DNA of 64,000 bases from Acidovorax sp. NCPPB 4044 (GTDB lineage Bacteria; Pseudomonadota; Gammaproteobacteria; Burkholderiales; Burkholderiaceae_C), in contig NZ_JAMCOS010000001.1 in assembly GCF_028069655.1 (NCBI RefSeq), positions 1,456,001 to 1,520,000 on the forward strand, given 5' to 3'. Positions 50,801 through 60,800 of the stretch are shown here, piece after piece (positions within the stretch are counted from its first letter, which is position 1; every line of letters starts with the position of its first letter). Under the pieces are notes generated by a model. That model did no database searches and was not told the origin of the DNA. It saw nothing but the letters and a program-made list of their open reading frames with translations. The translations under genes and the position numbers were made by a program.

Positions 50801-53800
50801 GACGTGGCGGATGCGGGTAGCACTGACGTGGTCGATGGCGGCGGAGGGGACGATTGGATCCGTGGCGGGATGGGTGGCGACGTGCTGCTGGCCGGCTCGG
50901 GCAATGACGCGGTCTTTGGCATGGAGGGGGACGACCTGCTGGTCGGGGGACTGGGCGACGACAGACTGTACGGCGACGGCGTGTATTCCGCGGATTCGCT
51001 GCTGGTGGACGAGACCATCCGGGCCTACAACCATCGCGGCAACGACACGCTGCTGGGCGATGCGGGGGATGACCGGCTGGTAGGCGGAGTCGGCGAAGAC
51101 CAGCTCTTCGGTGGGGACGGCAACGACCAACTCTTCGGCGATGCCGATGGCGCATCCAGCGACAGCGTCGCCAACATGCTATCGATTCCGGGCGAATACC
51201 AGGCAGCGGACACCATTGACGGAGGAAGCGGTAACGACTTCATCTTGGGCGGTGGGGGGGCCGACGTACTGTCGGGAGGGGCTGGCGACGACACCATCCG
51301 CGGCGATCAATACGACGCCATCCCGGTCGACGCGAAGTACCAGGGCGCCGACCGCATCGATGGCGGCGACGGTAACGATCAGTTGTATGGCGACGGCGGC
51401 AACGATGTGCTGGCGGGCGGCGCGGGTGACGATCGCGTCTTCGGCGGAGAGGCGGACGACCGGATCGATGGCGGCGATGGCGGCGACCAACTCTACGGAG
51501 AAGCAGGTGCCGATGTAATGATGGGCGGTGGCGGTGACGACCGGATCTTCGGCGGCGCGGGAGATGACTGGATCGCTGGCGGCGCCGGCGCGGACCGGCT
51601 GGATGGTGGTCAGGGTAACGACGTCTATTACTTCGACAAGGGCGACTACGACGGCGACAACGAAATCATCGCCGATGAGGCCGGCGTTGACCGGATCGTG
51701 ATCGCGGGTGCGGCGATGGACGACTTCAATGTCGTCCTGCAAGGCGGAGAGGTCCACTTGCGCCTGCGCGACGAGTCGGGCGGCATCGGCTACAAGGGGG
51801 GCTTCGACAACATCGAGTCCGTGGAGTTCGGGGATGGCGCTGTCTACACATCCGACGATCTCAAGAAAATCGCCGTTAAAACGACTTCGGGCGACGACGT
51901 CATCCAGACCGTGGAGGCGGGTACCACCATCGATGGTCAGGCAGGAAACGATGCCCTGGCGGGCAACGCATGGGACGACATCCTGTATGGCGGGCTCGGC
52001 AACGATCGCCTGACCGGGCTCGGTGGCAACGACATCCTGGACGGCGGGGACGGGGACGACCAGATATCTTCCGGCGCCAGCGGTAAATCCATCATTGTAG
52101 GAGGCGCGGGAAGGGATATCTTGGAGGGCGGCACGGACGACACCGTGTACCGCTTCGGCAAGAACAGTGGAATGGATATCGTCTCGGATGCGGGCGGTAC
52201 CGATTCCATCGAGTTCGATGCGGGGATTGCACCGGGCGATGTCCTCGTCAGAGGCGGTGTCCGAACGCTAAGTGTCGAAACCGGTGACGCCTACCTGCTG
52301 GTCCGGAACTTCTCCAATTCGAACGGGCAGATCCGTCCGGACAATGCGATCGAATACCTGCGTTTCGCCGATGGCACCGTCTGGAATCTGGAAGAGATAC
52401 GCCGCCGTTCCCTGCTCTCCACCAGCGGCGACGATGTCATCGTGGCGTTCGATGGCGACGAAACTGTCGATGCAGGCAACGGCAATGACAAGCTGTGGGG
52501 CAACGACGGCAATGACACGTTGACGGGCGGAGCTGGCGACGACTACCTCGATGGCGGTGCGGGTCGCAATACGCTGGACGGTGGAGACGGCAACGATGAA
52601 ATCTGGGTCAACGGCAGCGCGGACGCCGTGAGGGGCGGCGCCGGTGACGACGTGTACTGGTTTCAGGGTAGCGGCAGGCTGAGCCTGGAGTCCGGCTTCG
52701 GTCACGATCGGCTTTGGCTGAACCAGAGCGCCTCGGTCCGGATCGATCTGAAAGAAGGTTTGCAGGCATCCCTAGCGAGGGTGACCTCGTCGGGAGAAGA
52801 CGTGACGATCGCTTTCTCCGGCAAAGAGTCCATCGTTCTCGAAGGCGTGAGATATCAAGCGGGCGGCGATTTCTACAAGACGCTGCCGAGTTTCAACTTC
52901 GCGGATGGCACCGTCTGGACCGATGCGACGCTCCAGGCCATGGTGCGCGCCGCCGACAGGAGCCATGCGCCGGTGCTGGCGATGCCGCTGGCCGATGCCC
53001 GCGCTTCGGCCGGCGCGGCGTTCAGCCTCACGGTGCCCGTGGATGCGTTCAAGGACGAAGATGCAGGCGACACACTGACCTACCGGGCCACGCGTGCCGA
53101 TGGCAGCGCACTGCCGTCGTGGCTGAGTTTCGACGCCGCCACGCGCACGTTCAGCGGTACACCGGTCCAGGGTGATGTCGGCGCCATCGACGTGCAGGTC
53201 ACAGCGACCGATGCGGTGCGCGCGACCGCGTCGGACACGTTCTCGCTGGTGGTCGACAAGGGCAACCGCGCGCCGGTCGCGGACGGCTGGATCGACACGC
53301 AGTATTTCACGGAGCAGACCGCCTTCCGGTTCACCGTGCCCGACGGGGTGTTCTCGGATCCGGACGGCGATGCGCTGCAGTTCAGCGTGCGCTATCCCGC
53401 CAGCGCGGACTGGAAGCTGCCGTCCTGGATTTCCTTCGATGCCGCCACCCGCACGTTCACGGGCACGCCGCCGAGCAGCGTGGGCGGACAACTCTTCAAC
53501 TTCGAGGTCGTGGCCACCGATACCTCGGGCGCGTCAATGGACGTCGGCTTCGCGCTGATCGTCAATCAGGCGCCCGAGGCCCGGCAGGCGATCGCGGCGC
53601 AGTCGTTCAAGCAGGGCGGTGCCTGGAACTTCAAGGTGCCGACGACGGTCTTTGTGGACGATGACAAGGACGCATTGGTCTACGGCGCGACGCTCGCGAA
53701 TGGCGCAGCGCTCCCGGCCTGGCTGACTTTCGATGCGCAGTCGCAGACGTTCAGGGCTTCCGCGAACGCGCCCCTGGGCACCTACGAGATCTCGGTGAGC

Positions 53801-54610
53801 GCCAAGGACCCCTGGGGAGCCCAGGCGGCCCAGAAGTTCGCCGTGACCGTGCAGTCGTCCACCATCACCGGCACCTCCCGCAACGACACCCTCACGGGCA
53901 CGGCCGGCAGCGACACCATCGACGGCCTGGCCGGCGCCGACACCATGTCGGGCCTCGCGGGCGACGACACGTACGTCGTGGACAACACGGGCGACCGGGC
54001 CGTCGAAGCGGCGAATGCCGGGACGGACACGGTGATGTCCAGCGTTACTTTCACGCTCGGAGCCAACGTGGAGAACCTCGTGCTCACCGGCACGGGTGCG
54101 ATCAACGGCACGGGCAACGAATTGAGCAACCGGCTGACGGGCAACGCAGGCGCCAATGTCCTCACGGGCGGCGCGGGAGCCGACTATTTGGATGGAGGTG
54201 CCGGGGCCGACACGTTGATCGGAGGACTGGGCAACGACACCTACTGGCTCGGTCGTGGGTACGGCACCGACACCGTGCAGGAGAACGACACCACCAGTGG
54301 CAACCTCGATATCGGCAAGTTCGCGGGCGATGTGTCGTCGCGCCAGCTCTGGTTCCGCAAGAGCGGGAATAACCTGGAGGTGAGCATCATCGGCACGAGC
54401 GACAAGCTGGTGATGAGCAACTGGTATGCGGGATCGCAGTACCAGGTGGAACGCTTCCAGGCCGGCGACGGCAAGGCGCTGCAGGCCAACCAGGTGCAGA
54501 GCCTCGTGCAAGCCATGGCCACGTTCTCACCGCCGGCCGCGGGCCAGACCAGCCTGCCGGCGAACTACCAAAGCAGCCTGGAAACCACTTTGGCGGCGAA
54601 CTGGAAGTGA
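47822..54610 (+). CDS. Giant RTX lipase secreted by type I secretion
   Basis: A 2262-aa protein. Residues about 1-260 are a class-3-lipase-like alpha/beta hydrolase with GYSLGG (nucleophile Ser162) and VVTFNGAGVG. A mixed region follows to about 680. Calcium-binding RTX nonapeptides (GGxGxDxLx) occupy about 690-750, 930-1270, 1350-1440 and 1530-1620. Three He_PIG/cadherin-like modules (LPSWLSFDAATRTFSGTP type) lie at about 1716-2010. A final RTX block is at 2020-2156, and a C-terminal tail ends SLVQAMATFSPPAAGQTSL. The product should leave the cell through the linked exporter, fold in external calcium and hydrolyse lipids. Target (competitor membranes or host) is unknown; linked lipoproteins favour an antibacterial role. 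Confidence 0.88.
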   Translation: MAAPTIAEYLSYANLQMAAEAFIRDERTDQLDNTGDRYINALTTGNNHASRFVASQATKFADEWQVVDQRANTKTGFSGTLFRRVRDDPATGAKAGETVLSFRSTEFIDDAARDNKATNELEIKNTGYAWGQIADMQAWYAELKADPNKLGGGQAFSVTGYSLGGHLATAFNLMNAGAAQRVVTFNGAGVGKVLDGTLQSALAEFNTLRGSTDELAARFTEAGLAGLYRRIQGDLAAGRITAVQAQAQVKEFYTDTNTGQTALPKQGAMLMKALQEIQAIGDEAVRVTTLVAGGTGEGANATPKQVLPADIAGMDLNYRLAMQYAGKHTESASLTAGAARGYGKKEYGERLDNQYDVVGDTSPSVVANSQWHSGQDVRIGIEDQPLYRGAIGGSVLMDLVMLKSPELLDQQYAIRDFGDTHSLVLLVDSLSVQSALLSLMPEGQRNAEGVSSLLKTIYKAATWREKTNGDLLVGDGQGKAEGDLLEQLVNSLADMVLGAKAQDDLKGNTGGGTWARTVDQDGYTGRNRFFEVLDALQKGMEKLKGQFGLVATDGRQLASSAREDFGDYLALRTLSPFALRTAGALQAAQEAIGEKWAGAYADWKADRSSLAQGSSGSALHVSDQWLSDRSDMLARKNWFNTADKNPLNPSYVPREGGQGASAYQLEDSVYEDMGSGYKIQQGGVTNATRHVLFGSDADNVLTGKGVADRLYGGEGADTLDGQAGDDYLEGGAGRDVYRFKGRFGNDVVRDDGGAGVLEFDGAAMPLAVKRRQGSDDVWEDQSGLFVFTRIPKEGYADGKRMDVRITKYTSATNKTVQGSVTIRDFQSGDFGLTLGEAEEAVQEAGGEKTSLVVLAGSTTDPSQPAGWDVPRLFSSKTSLRYEGTDDAAKWVFANDSDGGQIVKTGAGDDRIFVGRYYESVEYSGPENWAPRAGEDEDHVVAGAGDDVVLTGYGSDTIEGGDGNDRLYSAAVGYFDSVTPDTLQASANRIEQNHDVADAGSTDVVDGGGGDDWIRGGMGGDVLLAGSGNDAVFGMEGDDLLVGGLGDDRLYGDGVYSADSLLVDETIRAYNHRGNDTLLGDAGDDRLVGGVGEDQLFGGDGNDQLFGDADGASSDSVANMLSIPGEYQAADTIDGGSGNDFILGGGGADVLSGGAGDDTIRGDQYDAIPVDAKYQGADRIDGGDGNDQLYGDGGNDVLAGGAGDDRVFGGEADDRIDGGDGGDQLYGEAGADVMMGGGGDDRIFGGAGDDWIAGGAGADRLDGGQGNDVYYFDKGDYDGDNEIIADEAGVDRIVIAGAAMDDFNVVLQGGEVHLRLRDESGGIGYKGGFDNIESVEFGDGAVYTSDDLKKIAVKTTSGDDVIQTVEAGTTIDGQAGNDALAGNAWDDILYGGLGNDRLTGLGGNDILDGGDGDDQISSGASGKSIIVGGAGRDILEGGTDDTVYRFGKNSGMDIVSDAGGTDSIEFDAGIAPGDVLVRGGVRTLSVETGDAYLLVRNFSNSNGQIRPDNAIEYLRFADGTVWNLEEIRRRSLLSTSGDDVIVAFDGDETVDAGNGNDKLWGNDGNDTLTGGAGDDYLDGGAGRNTLDGGDGNDEIWVNGSADAVRGGAGDDVYWFQGSGRLSLESGFGHDRLWLNQSASVRIDLKEGLQASLARVTSSGEDVTIAFSGKESIVLEGVRYQAGGDFYKTLPSFNFADGTVWTDATLQAMVRAADRSHAPVLAMPLADARASAGAAFSLTVPVDAFKDEDAGDTLTYRATRADGSALPSWLSFDAATRTFSGTPVQGDVGAIDVQVTATDAVRATASDTFSLVVDKGNRAPVADGWIDTQYFTEQTAFRFTVPDGVFSDPDGDALQFSVRYPASADWKLPSWISFDAATRTFTGTPPSSVGGQLFNFEVVATDTSGASMDVGFALIVNQAPEARQAIAAQSFKQGGAWNFKVPTTVFVDDDKDALVYGATLANGAALPAWLTFDAQSQTFRASANAPLGTYEISVSAKDPWGAQAAQKFAVTVQSSTITGTSRNDTLTGTAGSDTIDGLAGADTMSGLAGDDTYVVDNTGDRAVEAANAGTDTVMSSVTFTLGANVENLVLTGTGAINGTGNELSNRLTGNAGANVLTGGAGADYLDGGAGADTLIGGLGNDTYWLGRGYGTDTVQENDTTSGNLDIGKFAGDVSSRQLWFRKSGNNLEVSIIGTSDKLVMSNWYAGSQYQVERFQAGDGKALQANQVQSLVQAMATFSPPAAGQTSLPANYQSSLETTLAANWK
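48125..48613 (+). repeat. Direct repeat R2, copy 2 (lipase core)
   Basis: Counterpart of 46344-46832 inside the intact toxin gene. It covers the GYSLGG active-site region. Confidence 0.92.
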
Positions 54611-54638
54611 GCTCAAGGCGCCGCGACGCCTCCTGGCT

Positions 54639-56543
54639 TCAGAGCTCGGGGGCGTCGGGCGTATCCATGCGGCTGGCATCCGTTGGCGCCTGGGCGCTTG
54701 CCGAAGCGTCCTTCAAATGGAGAAACGGGTTGTTCGCCAGCGGTTGCGACAGCACCGAGAGCGGATCGCGCAGCAGGTAGCCATGGAGGCGGCGGGTCTT
54801 TCGGGGGCCCGCCACCTCGCAGGTCCAGATGTTCAGTCCGTTGTCCTGCTTGCGGTGCAGGCGCAGCCGCTCGAATTGCCGCTGTACCCATTGCCACTCG
54901 GCAAGTTCTTCGCCTTTCGCCAGCGCCCTGACGGCCGGATGCTCCTGCGCGTAGCGCTGGAACACGCCGGGGCTCACGAGATAAGCGGTATCGGCCACCG
55001 TATGCACCAATGCCTTCGCGTCGTTGAGGATGAGGCGGCGCTGCAGCAGGCCCTGCCTGAGCCACGCGATGAAGTCCTGCCCGGACGGAGCGCCGGAGGG
55101 CGGACGCGTCGCGGTCGCAGTTTCTTCTTGCGCGGCTTCGCGTGGCGGGCTCCGCGGCGCAGGTACTTCCGCAGGAGCGGTGTCGGCACGGTGTGCCGAG
55201 GGGGGAGCGGGCCAATCCGGCTGCAGCAATGAGAGCAACGCATCGACACCATCCTGCTGCGGAGACGGCGTTGGCGTGGCATCGGCCTCTGTGCCCTCGG
55301 CCACCATGGTGCTCTGGTCGTTGTCCGGTGGCTGGACGGCTGGTGATGGCGGAGCCGACTCCGCGTCCTGCAGCACCTGCACGGCTCCCGCGAACGGTGC
55401 GGGACGCTCTGCCGCATCCCAGATCAGCGCGGGCGACAGGCGCAGGAAGGTGAAGGTGTTCGACCATCCGCTTTCGCTCGCCACGCAGGCGCGCCAGATG
55501 GCCTTGCCGTCCGGCGTGGGCAGGGCGATGCCATGGTCCTGCAGCACGTCGAACACCGCCGTATTGCTGGACGGAATGCCGTCCATGCCTTGGCCGAGCA
55601 GGTGCGCCCTGAGTTTGTCCGAGACCGTCTTGCTCACGAGCCACAGGGCATCCTCGGTCAGCCATCCGTCCGAAGCCTGGGGCTGGTTGATCTGCAGCTG
55701 TTCGCGCAGCAGGTAGCGCAGGCCGTCCAGCAGCTTTCGCTGCAGCGCGTGGCGCGGCGCGGCCAGGGCCTTGGCGGGGTCGCCGCCCAGCGATTGCGCC
55801 ACGGAGGCCTGGTCCGCCTGGACGACCAGCTCACCGAGCACGCCCGCGTGTTCGTTCTGTCCCGCCAGCACGAAGAGCAGCGGAGACCACAGATCGGGAA
55901 AGCCGCTCAGCCAATCCAGGATCCCCGCGTCCAGCACCCGCGCATACAGTAGGCCGCCTGCGGCGCCATGCAGCCGGTACTCGCGTCCGGAGCGGTAGCG
56001 GAAGCGATAGGGTTGCCGCAGCACCCCATGCCATGCGCGCCAGGTGCTGCCGTCCACCTGCTCCACGTCGATATCGACGGCGATCTTGCCGATGTCGTGC
56101 AGGAGCGCCGCATAGGCCACGCCTGCGGTCCAGACCTCCGCCTGCGCGGCCTGCGATTCGGGTGTCGCACCCGCCGGCAAGAGGTGCGACTGCCGCAGCT
56201 TGAGCGCGTAGGCGACGATCTCCAGGCCGTGGTCGAGCATGCCACCGGGGTGTGCGTGGTGGTGGCTCTCGGACGCCGGAAACAATTGCACCAGTTCGGC
56301 GTAGCGCCGGATCGGGGCGAGGTACAGGGCCTCGAACTGCGTTCGCGACAGCGAGGTGCGCTGCCAGATGTGCTCGATGAGCTGCTGCCGGCGCGCGGGC
56401 GCCAACAACTCGGAGGCCGAGAGCGGCGTCCTCCAGCCCGGAGCGGAGCCACGGCCCGCCACCGTTTCCGGGGAGCGGGTCGTCGTGTCGGCTGCGGGCG
56501 CCTGCCTGCCCGCGCGCTGGAACAGCTGGAATGGCCGGAACAT
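54639..56543 (-). CDS. MobH-family relaxase (TraI_2 / HD-type)
   Basis: A 634-aa relaxase of the MobH class used by clc/PFGI-1/SXT-type ICEs. TPLSASELLAPARRQQLIEHIW, then SHHHAHPGGMLDHGLEIVAYAL (clustered His 94-98 and H105) and YAALLHDIGKIAVDIDV (HD at 149-150) form the TraI_2 metal site. A glutamate/proline-rich linker (about 400-500) precedes a C-terminal winged-helix region (FIAWLRQGLLQRRLILNDA ... GVFQRYAQEHP). The start at MFRPFQ (56543) matches family N-termini; an ATG 44 codons earlier extends it without support. It nicks oriT and pilots the strand. It converges on the RTX gene with a 28-bp gap. Confidence 0.9.
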   Translation of the reverse strand: MFRPFQLFQRAGRQAPAADTTTRSPETVAGRGSAPGWRTPLSASELLAPARRQQLIEHIWQRTSLSRTQFEALYLAPIRRYAELVQLFPASESHHHAHPGGMLDHGLEIVAYALKLRQSHLLPAGATPESQAAQAEVWTAGVAYAALLHDIGKIAVDIDVEQVDGSTWRAWHGVLRQPYRFRYRSGREYRLHGAAGGLLYARVLDAGILDWLSGFPDLWSPLLFVLAGQNEHAGVLGELVVQADQASVAQSLGGDPAKALAAPRHALQRKLLDGLRYLLREQLQINQPQASDGWLTEDALWLVSKTVSDKLRAHLLGQGMDGIPSSNTAVFDVLQDHGIALPTPDGKAIWRACVASESGWSNTFTFLRLSPALIWDAAERPAPFAGAVQVLQDAESAPPSPAVQPPDNDQSTMVAEGTEADATPTPSPQQDGVDALLSLLQPDWPAPPSAHRADTAPAEVPAPRSPPREAAQEETATATRPPSGAPSGQDFIAWLRQGLLQRRLILNDAKALVHTVADTAYLVSPGVFQRYAQEHPAVRALAKGEELAEWQWVQRQFERLRLHRKQDNGLNIWTCEVAGPRKTRRLHGYLLRDPLSVLSQPLANNPFLHLKDASASAQAPTDASRMDTPDAPEL

Positions 56544-56770
56544 GGGATGGCGGTCGTTGGATCGTCCGGTGTGGCCCGCAGGCTCGCCGCATCCATGGGC
56601 ATGGGCGGCACGCGGCACCGAAGGTTCGCGCAACGCGCGCGCGACGTCAGCCCTGAATCGGGCAGCCAGTGCCACCGCGATGGCGGTGGCCGCTGGTGCC
56701 TCCTAGTGCAACGTGTGCCTCGGCCATCGCCATCCAATAGAGCGCGGGTCCATGGAAAGCCCTGCGCGGC

Positions 56771-57172
56771 CTACCAGCGCACGCCTTCCAGCGGATTCCA
56801 GCTGGTGCTGCCCTTGATCTTGTGGAGGTAGTAGGCGTAGTTGGCGGTCATGCCCACCAGCAGGGAGTACGCCAGACCGAATGAGCGCAGCGCGTAATCC
56901 GGAAGGAATGAGCAGATGAAGCCGATCACGAACGATGCGCCGATCAGCACCAGCGCCTTGCGCCACATCCCGAGGATGAAGAAGTAGATGAAGCCGAAGA
57001 AGAAGGCGTAGAAGTTCATGTTGAGCTTTACCTTCTGGCCGAACGACAGCGCGCTGGAGCGCATGGCGGTTTTGAAGGTGGAGGACTTGGGCTCGCCATA
57101 GCGGTCGTAGAAATCGAACCGGAACTGCCATGTGGGGCTGTACTGCGAATAGTCCTGCGCTGTGTCATTCAT
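56771..57172 (-). CDS. DUF2628-like inner-membrane protein
   Basis: A 133-aa protein with three or four transmembrane helices (NFYAFFFGFIYFFILGMW; ALVLIGASFVIGFICSFL; LAYSLLVGMTANYAYYL). The cytoplasmic N-terminus has RFDFYDRYGEPKSSTFKTAMRSS and the end is HKIKGSTSWNPL. The pattern fits DUF2628 small membrane proteins of unknown role. AGGAC precedes the ATG at 57172. It could be chromosomal or cargo; nothing ties it to the relaxase. Confidence 0.75.
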   Translation of the reverse strand: MNDTAQDYSQYSPTWQFRFDFYDRYGEPKSSTFKTAMRSSALSFGQKVKLNMNFYAFFFGFIYFFILGMWRKALVLIGASFVIGFICSFLPDYALRSFGLAYSLLVGMTANYAYYLHKIKGSTSWNPLEGVRW

Positions 57173-57357
57173 CGGTGCGTGTCCTGCGGGTGGAGTGGAT
57201 GGGTCGGTGGATGGGTCGAGGGTGGCGGGGCGGTGCCATCGACAGGTGCCCGTGCCGCGGCAAGCGAAGGAGGGCGCCAAGGCCTTACGGGACGTCGCGT
57301 GGGTTGCGCGAGCGAACGCGCCCATCGCATGGGCGCCGGCCTCAGCGCCTCACCGTC

Positions 57358-57765
57358 TCAGGCGTGGCCGAGGCCCGCGCCGCGGCTGCCCTTGCCAAAG
57401 AAGGCACTGGCCGCGGGCCGCAGCAGGAAGAACACGACGACGCCGAACAGAATGGCGCCGGGAATCAGGGCCAGCTTCATGGGGGCGGTCGCGAATCCGA
57501 TCACCAGCCCGATGGCGCCCCAGCCGATGTAGAGCGTGCGCCCCCAGGCCAGCCCCTTGAGAAAGGTGAGGGCGCAGACGAACTGCACCGCCAGCCCGAA
57601 GTAGCCGATCGCGTACTGCGCCCACAGCGGCAGCAATCCCTGGCGCATGACGTTCTCGGCCGCGGGATTGCCATGGGCCATCGCGAAGGAGGCGACCGTC
57701 AGGACGCAGGAGACGATCAACAACCAGGCGATCACGGTGAGGGAGGTGGGACGGGGTGCTTTCAT
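57358..57765 (-). CDS. Small membrane protein, four helices
   Basis: A 135-aa hydrophobic protein: helices at about 8-30 (LTVIAWLLIVSCVLTVASF), 48-70, 78-94 and 97-117 (LALIPGAILFGVVVFFLL). There is a strong AAGGAAAGGAA before the ATG at 57765. No family recognised. A CGCCCC/GGGGCG hairpin with no U-run (57794-57808) separates it from the TonB receptor gene upstream. Confidence 0.72.
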   Translation of the reverse strand: MKAPRPTSLTVIAWLLIVSCVLTVASFAMAHGNPAAENVMRQGLLPLWAQYAIGYFGLAVQFVCALTFLKGLAWGRTLYIGWGAIGLVIGFATAPMKLALIPGAILFGVVVFFLLRPAASAFFGKGSRGAGLGHA

Positions 57766-57878
57766 TTCCTTTCCTTGGGGTGGTGTGAACGGGCGCCCCT
57801 TCGGGGCGGGTGGTGAGAGTGGTGCGGGCGGCGTGGCATGGGGATGTACTGGAGCGGCGCGAAGCGAGCGCCGGGCCG

Positions 57879-60800
57879 CTAGTGCCCAGGCAAGCCACCG
57901 AACTTCTGCGTGTACTGCAGGGCGAACCGCCGCCCGGTCGTGTCGAACCACGATGCGTCGTAGTACGGATAGATCGTCGCGCTGCGGTCCACGGGCGGCA
58001 TGGCGTCGAAGAGATTCGTCACCGCCAGCGACAGCTGCGCGCGGTCGGTCACGCGATACTGCAGCGTGCCGTTGAAGCGGTAGGTCGCCGCGATCCACGG
58101 ATGGGTCCCGCTGTCCGGCGCATGGATTTCCAGGTAGGAGTCCGCGCTGGGCAGGCGGCCCAGGCGCTGGCCCTGGAGGCTGGCCGACCAGGCATTGCGC
58201 GACCAGCGGAGTGTGGCGTTGGCTTTCGTGCGGGGCGCGTCGTAGCCGCTGTTGACCGCGAACGCGCTTTCGAGTGCTGCATCCTCGTCGCGCTGGATGC
58301 GATGGCGATGCACCCAGGTGTAGTTGATGAGGAGGTCGAACGCGCCCCAGCGTGTCTGTGCCTCGTAATGGAGGGCGGCGTCCACGCCGCTGGTGGTCTC
58401 GCGCGCGATGTTGATCGGCGCCACCGAGACGGCGGACAGCGTGCCGTCCGCCCTGCGTTCGACGCGGCCCATCGCCTCTCGGCAGGCGCTGGAAGCCGCG
58501 TCGCGCTGTCCCAGCCGACAGTCCGCCTCGTCGCGCAGGACGCGGTCCACGCGCAGGTCCTGCACCTGGTCGCGCATGTCGATCGCGTAATAGTCCGCCG
58601 ACAGGTCCAGGCCCTGCAGCGGGGACCACACCACACCAGCGGTCCAGGCGGTGCTCGTTTCCGGCTGGAGAGCCCGGTTGCCGCGACGGCGGCGCACAAC
58701 CGCCTCGTCGTTGAAGCGGCATGCCGCGATACTCGCCTGGCCGTCCTGCGTGGCGCAGCGGTAGTAGTCCACGCCCGTCGCTTCGTCGTTGCCTTCGCCG
58801 GCAAAGAGGTAATGCAGGTCCGGGGCGCGGAAGCCCGGACCGTAGGATCCCCGCAACAGCAGGCTGTCGCGCGGCCGCCATTCCCATCCCGCGTTCCAGG
58901 TGAAGCGTCCGGCGCGCCGCCCGGCGTAGCGGTACTGGTCGAAGCGCGCGGCCATGCCGAGGTTCACCCGTTCGGCCACGGGCAGGCGCATCTCGCTGGC
59001 GATCGCCCATCGATCGCGTTCCCCGCTGCCGTCGGCATCGCGCCAGCTGTAGTAGTAATACTGCGTCGCCAGCGGGTCGGGGCGCAGATCGTAGGACTGT
59101 CCGCCGACTTCGGCTGTCATCGACAGGGCCGCCTGCCCGCCTGGCAGGCTCCACCACTGCGCATTGGTCAGCGTGGCCGACAGGGTGTCGGTGCGCGAGC
59201 GCGGCGCGTAGTCCGTGCGGGTGGCGATGGCGTCGTACTCGGCGCGGCGCAAGGGCGTATATAGGCGTGCGGGATCGGCATCGAACACGGTATAGCCCGA
59301 GTCCGGATCCGTGCCGGCCGGCTGGCCGAGGAACAACGCATTCGCGCGCGCGGCCACGATGCGCGGCCAACTGATGCGGGCACGGTACTGGGCATGGCTC
59401 AGGGTCGTTTCGTAAGACCATGCCTCGCCGAACGCGCCTTTGAAGCCGGTCGTGATTCCCAGGGTCTTCTGCCGCGTCTCGATCAGGTTGCGTCCCAGTC
59501 CGCCCATTTCCTCGGGGGTGAACTGCCGGCTCCAGTACTCGACCTGGCCGGTCGCGCGGTTGTAGAACTCGCCTTGTTCGTTGCCGTCCGCCGCCATGTA
59601 GGACCAACCGGGAACATCGCGAAGCAGCGCAACCGCATGCACGCCCAGTTGCACGTCAGCGAACCATTGCAGGGACTCGCCGAACGCATAGCGCATCGAG
59701 GCATGGGCGTTGGCGCCCCGGCGGCGATTGAGCACGGTGCCGTAGCCGATCGACGTGGAGCTGCCGCAGTAGTGGCCGGGGCCGCGCAGGCCGGTCGCCG
59801 GATCGAGCGCGCCTTGCCCGGCGCGCGCGCTGTATCCAGTGCTGCCGCCATTGAGCTGCGCGAGCGGCGCGCAGGCCGCCTCGCCTGGATCCAGATAGGT
59901 GCCGCTGGCGTCGGTGCGCAGGAAGGTGCGGCGCGGCGCCGCGGCGCGTTCGGCCGGTGCGTCGCGGGTGGAATCCTGGCGGCTGCGCTCGTAGGCCCAG
60001 AGCGGTTGTTGGGAGACGGCCTGCAGGCCGAACACGCCATCGAAGGCGCCGTGCGAATAGCCGCTGGAGACCGCCAGCTCCGACGACTGCGCATCGCCCC
60101 GGTCCGTCCGTCCCACGCGCGCGTCCACCGTGGTGCCGTCGGCCCGCTGCTTGAGGAGGATGTTGACGACGCCGGCGATGGCATCGGAGCCGTAGACCGC
60201 CGATCCACTGCCGGTCAGGATCTCGATGCGTTCGACCAGGGCCAGCGGCAAATTGGAGACATCGGCGAAGTTGCTGCGGCCCTGGAAGGGCATCGGGAAG
60301 TCGGCGATGCGTCGGCCGTTGACCAGCACCAGCGTGTGGTTCGGCCCCAGCCCCCGCAGATTCACCTGTTGCGATCCTGGGCTGTAATCCGCGCTGCCGA
60401 ACGACTGCTCGCTCTGCGTCTGGCCGATGTTCTGCGTCATGGCGCGCAGCACGTCCGGCACGGTGGCGAAAGCGCCGGCCCGGATCTGCTCGGAGCTGAT
60501 GACCGCCAGGGGCGCCGATCCCTCCACCTGAGCGCGTGCGATGCGCGAGCCGGTGACCTGGACGGGTTGCAGCGCGATGGGTGCCGGCGGAAGGCTGTTC
60601 GCCACTTGCGGTGGCTGCGCGCGAGCGGGTGCCTTCGGGGGTGCCGGCTGAAGCAGGACCGCGCCGGAAACATCGCGGTGCGCCACCAGGCCGGTGCCCT
60701 GCAGCAACTGCTCCAGCGCCTGATCGGCATTCGATGCCCCGTGGGCACCGCGGCTGGAGAGGCCCTGGATCTGCTGCGGCTGGTAGAGCAACTGCAGCCC

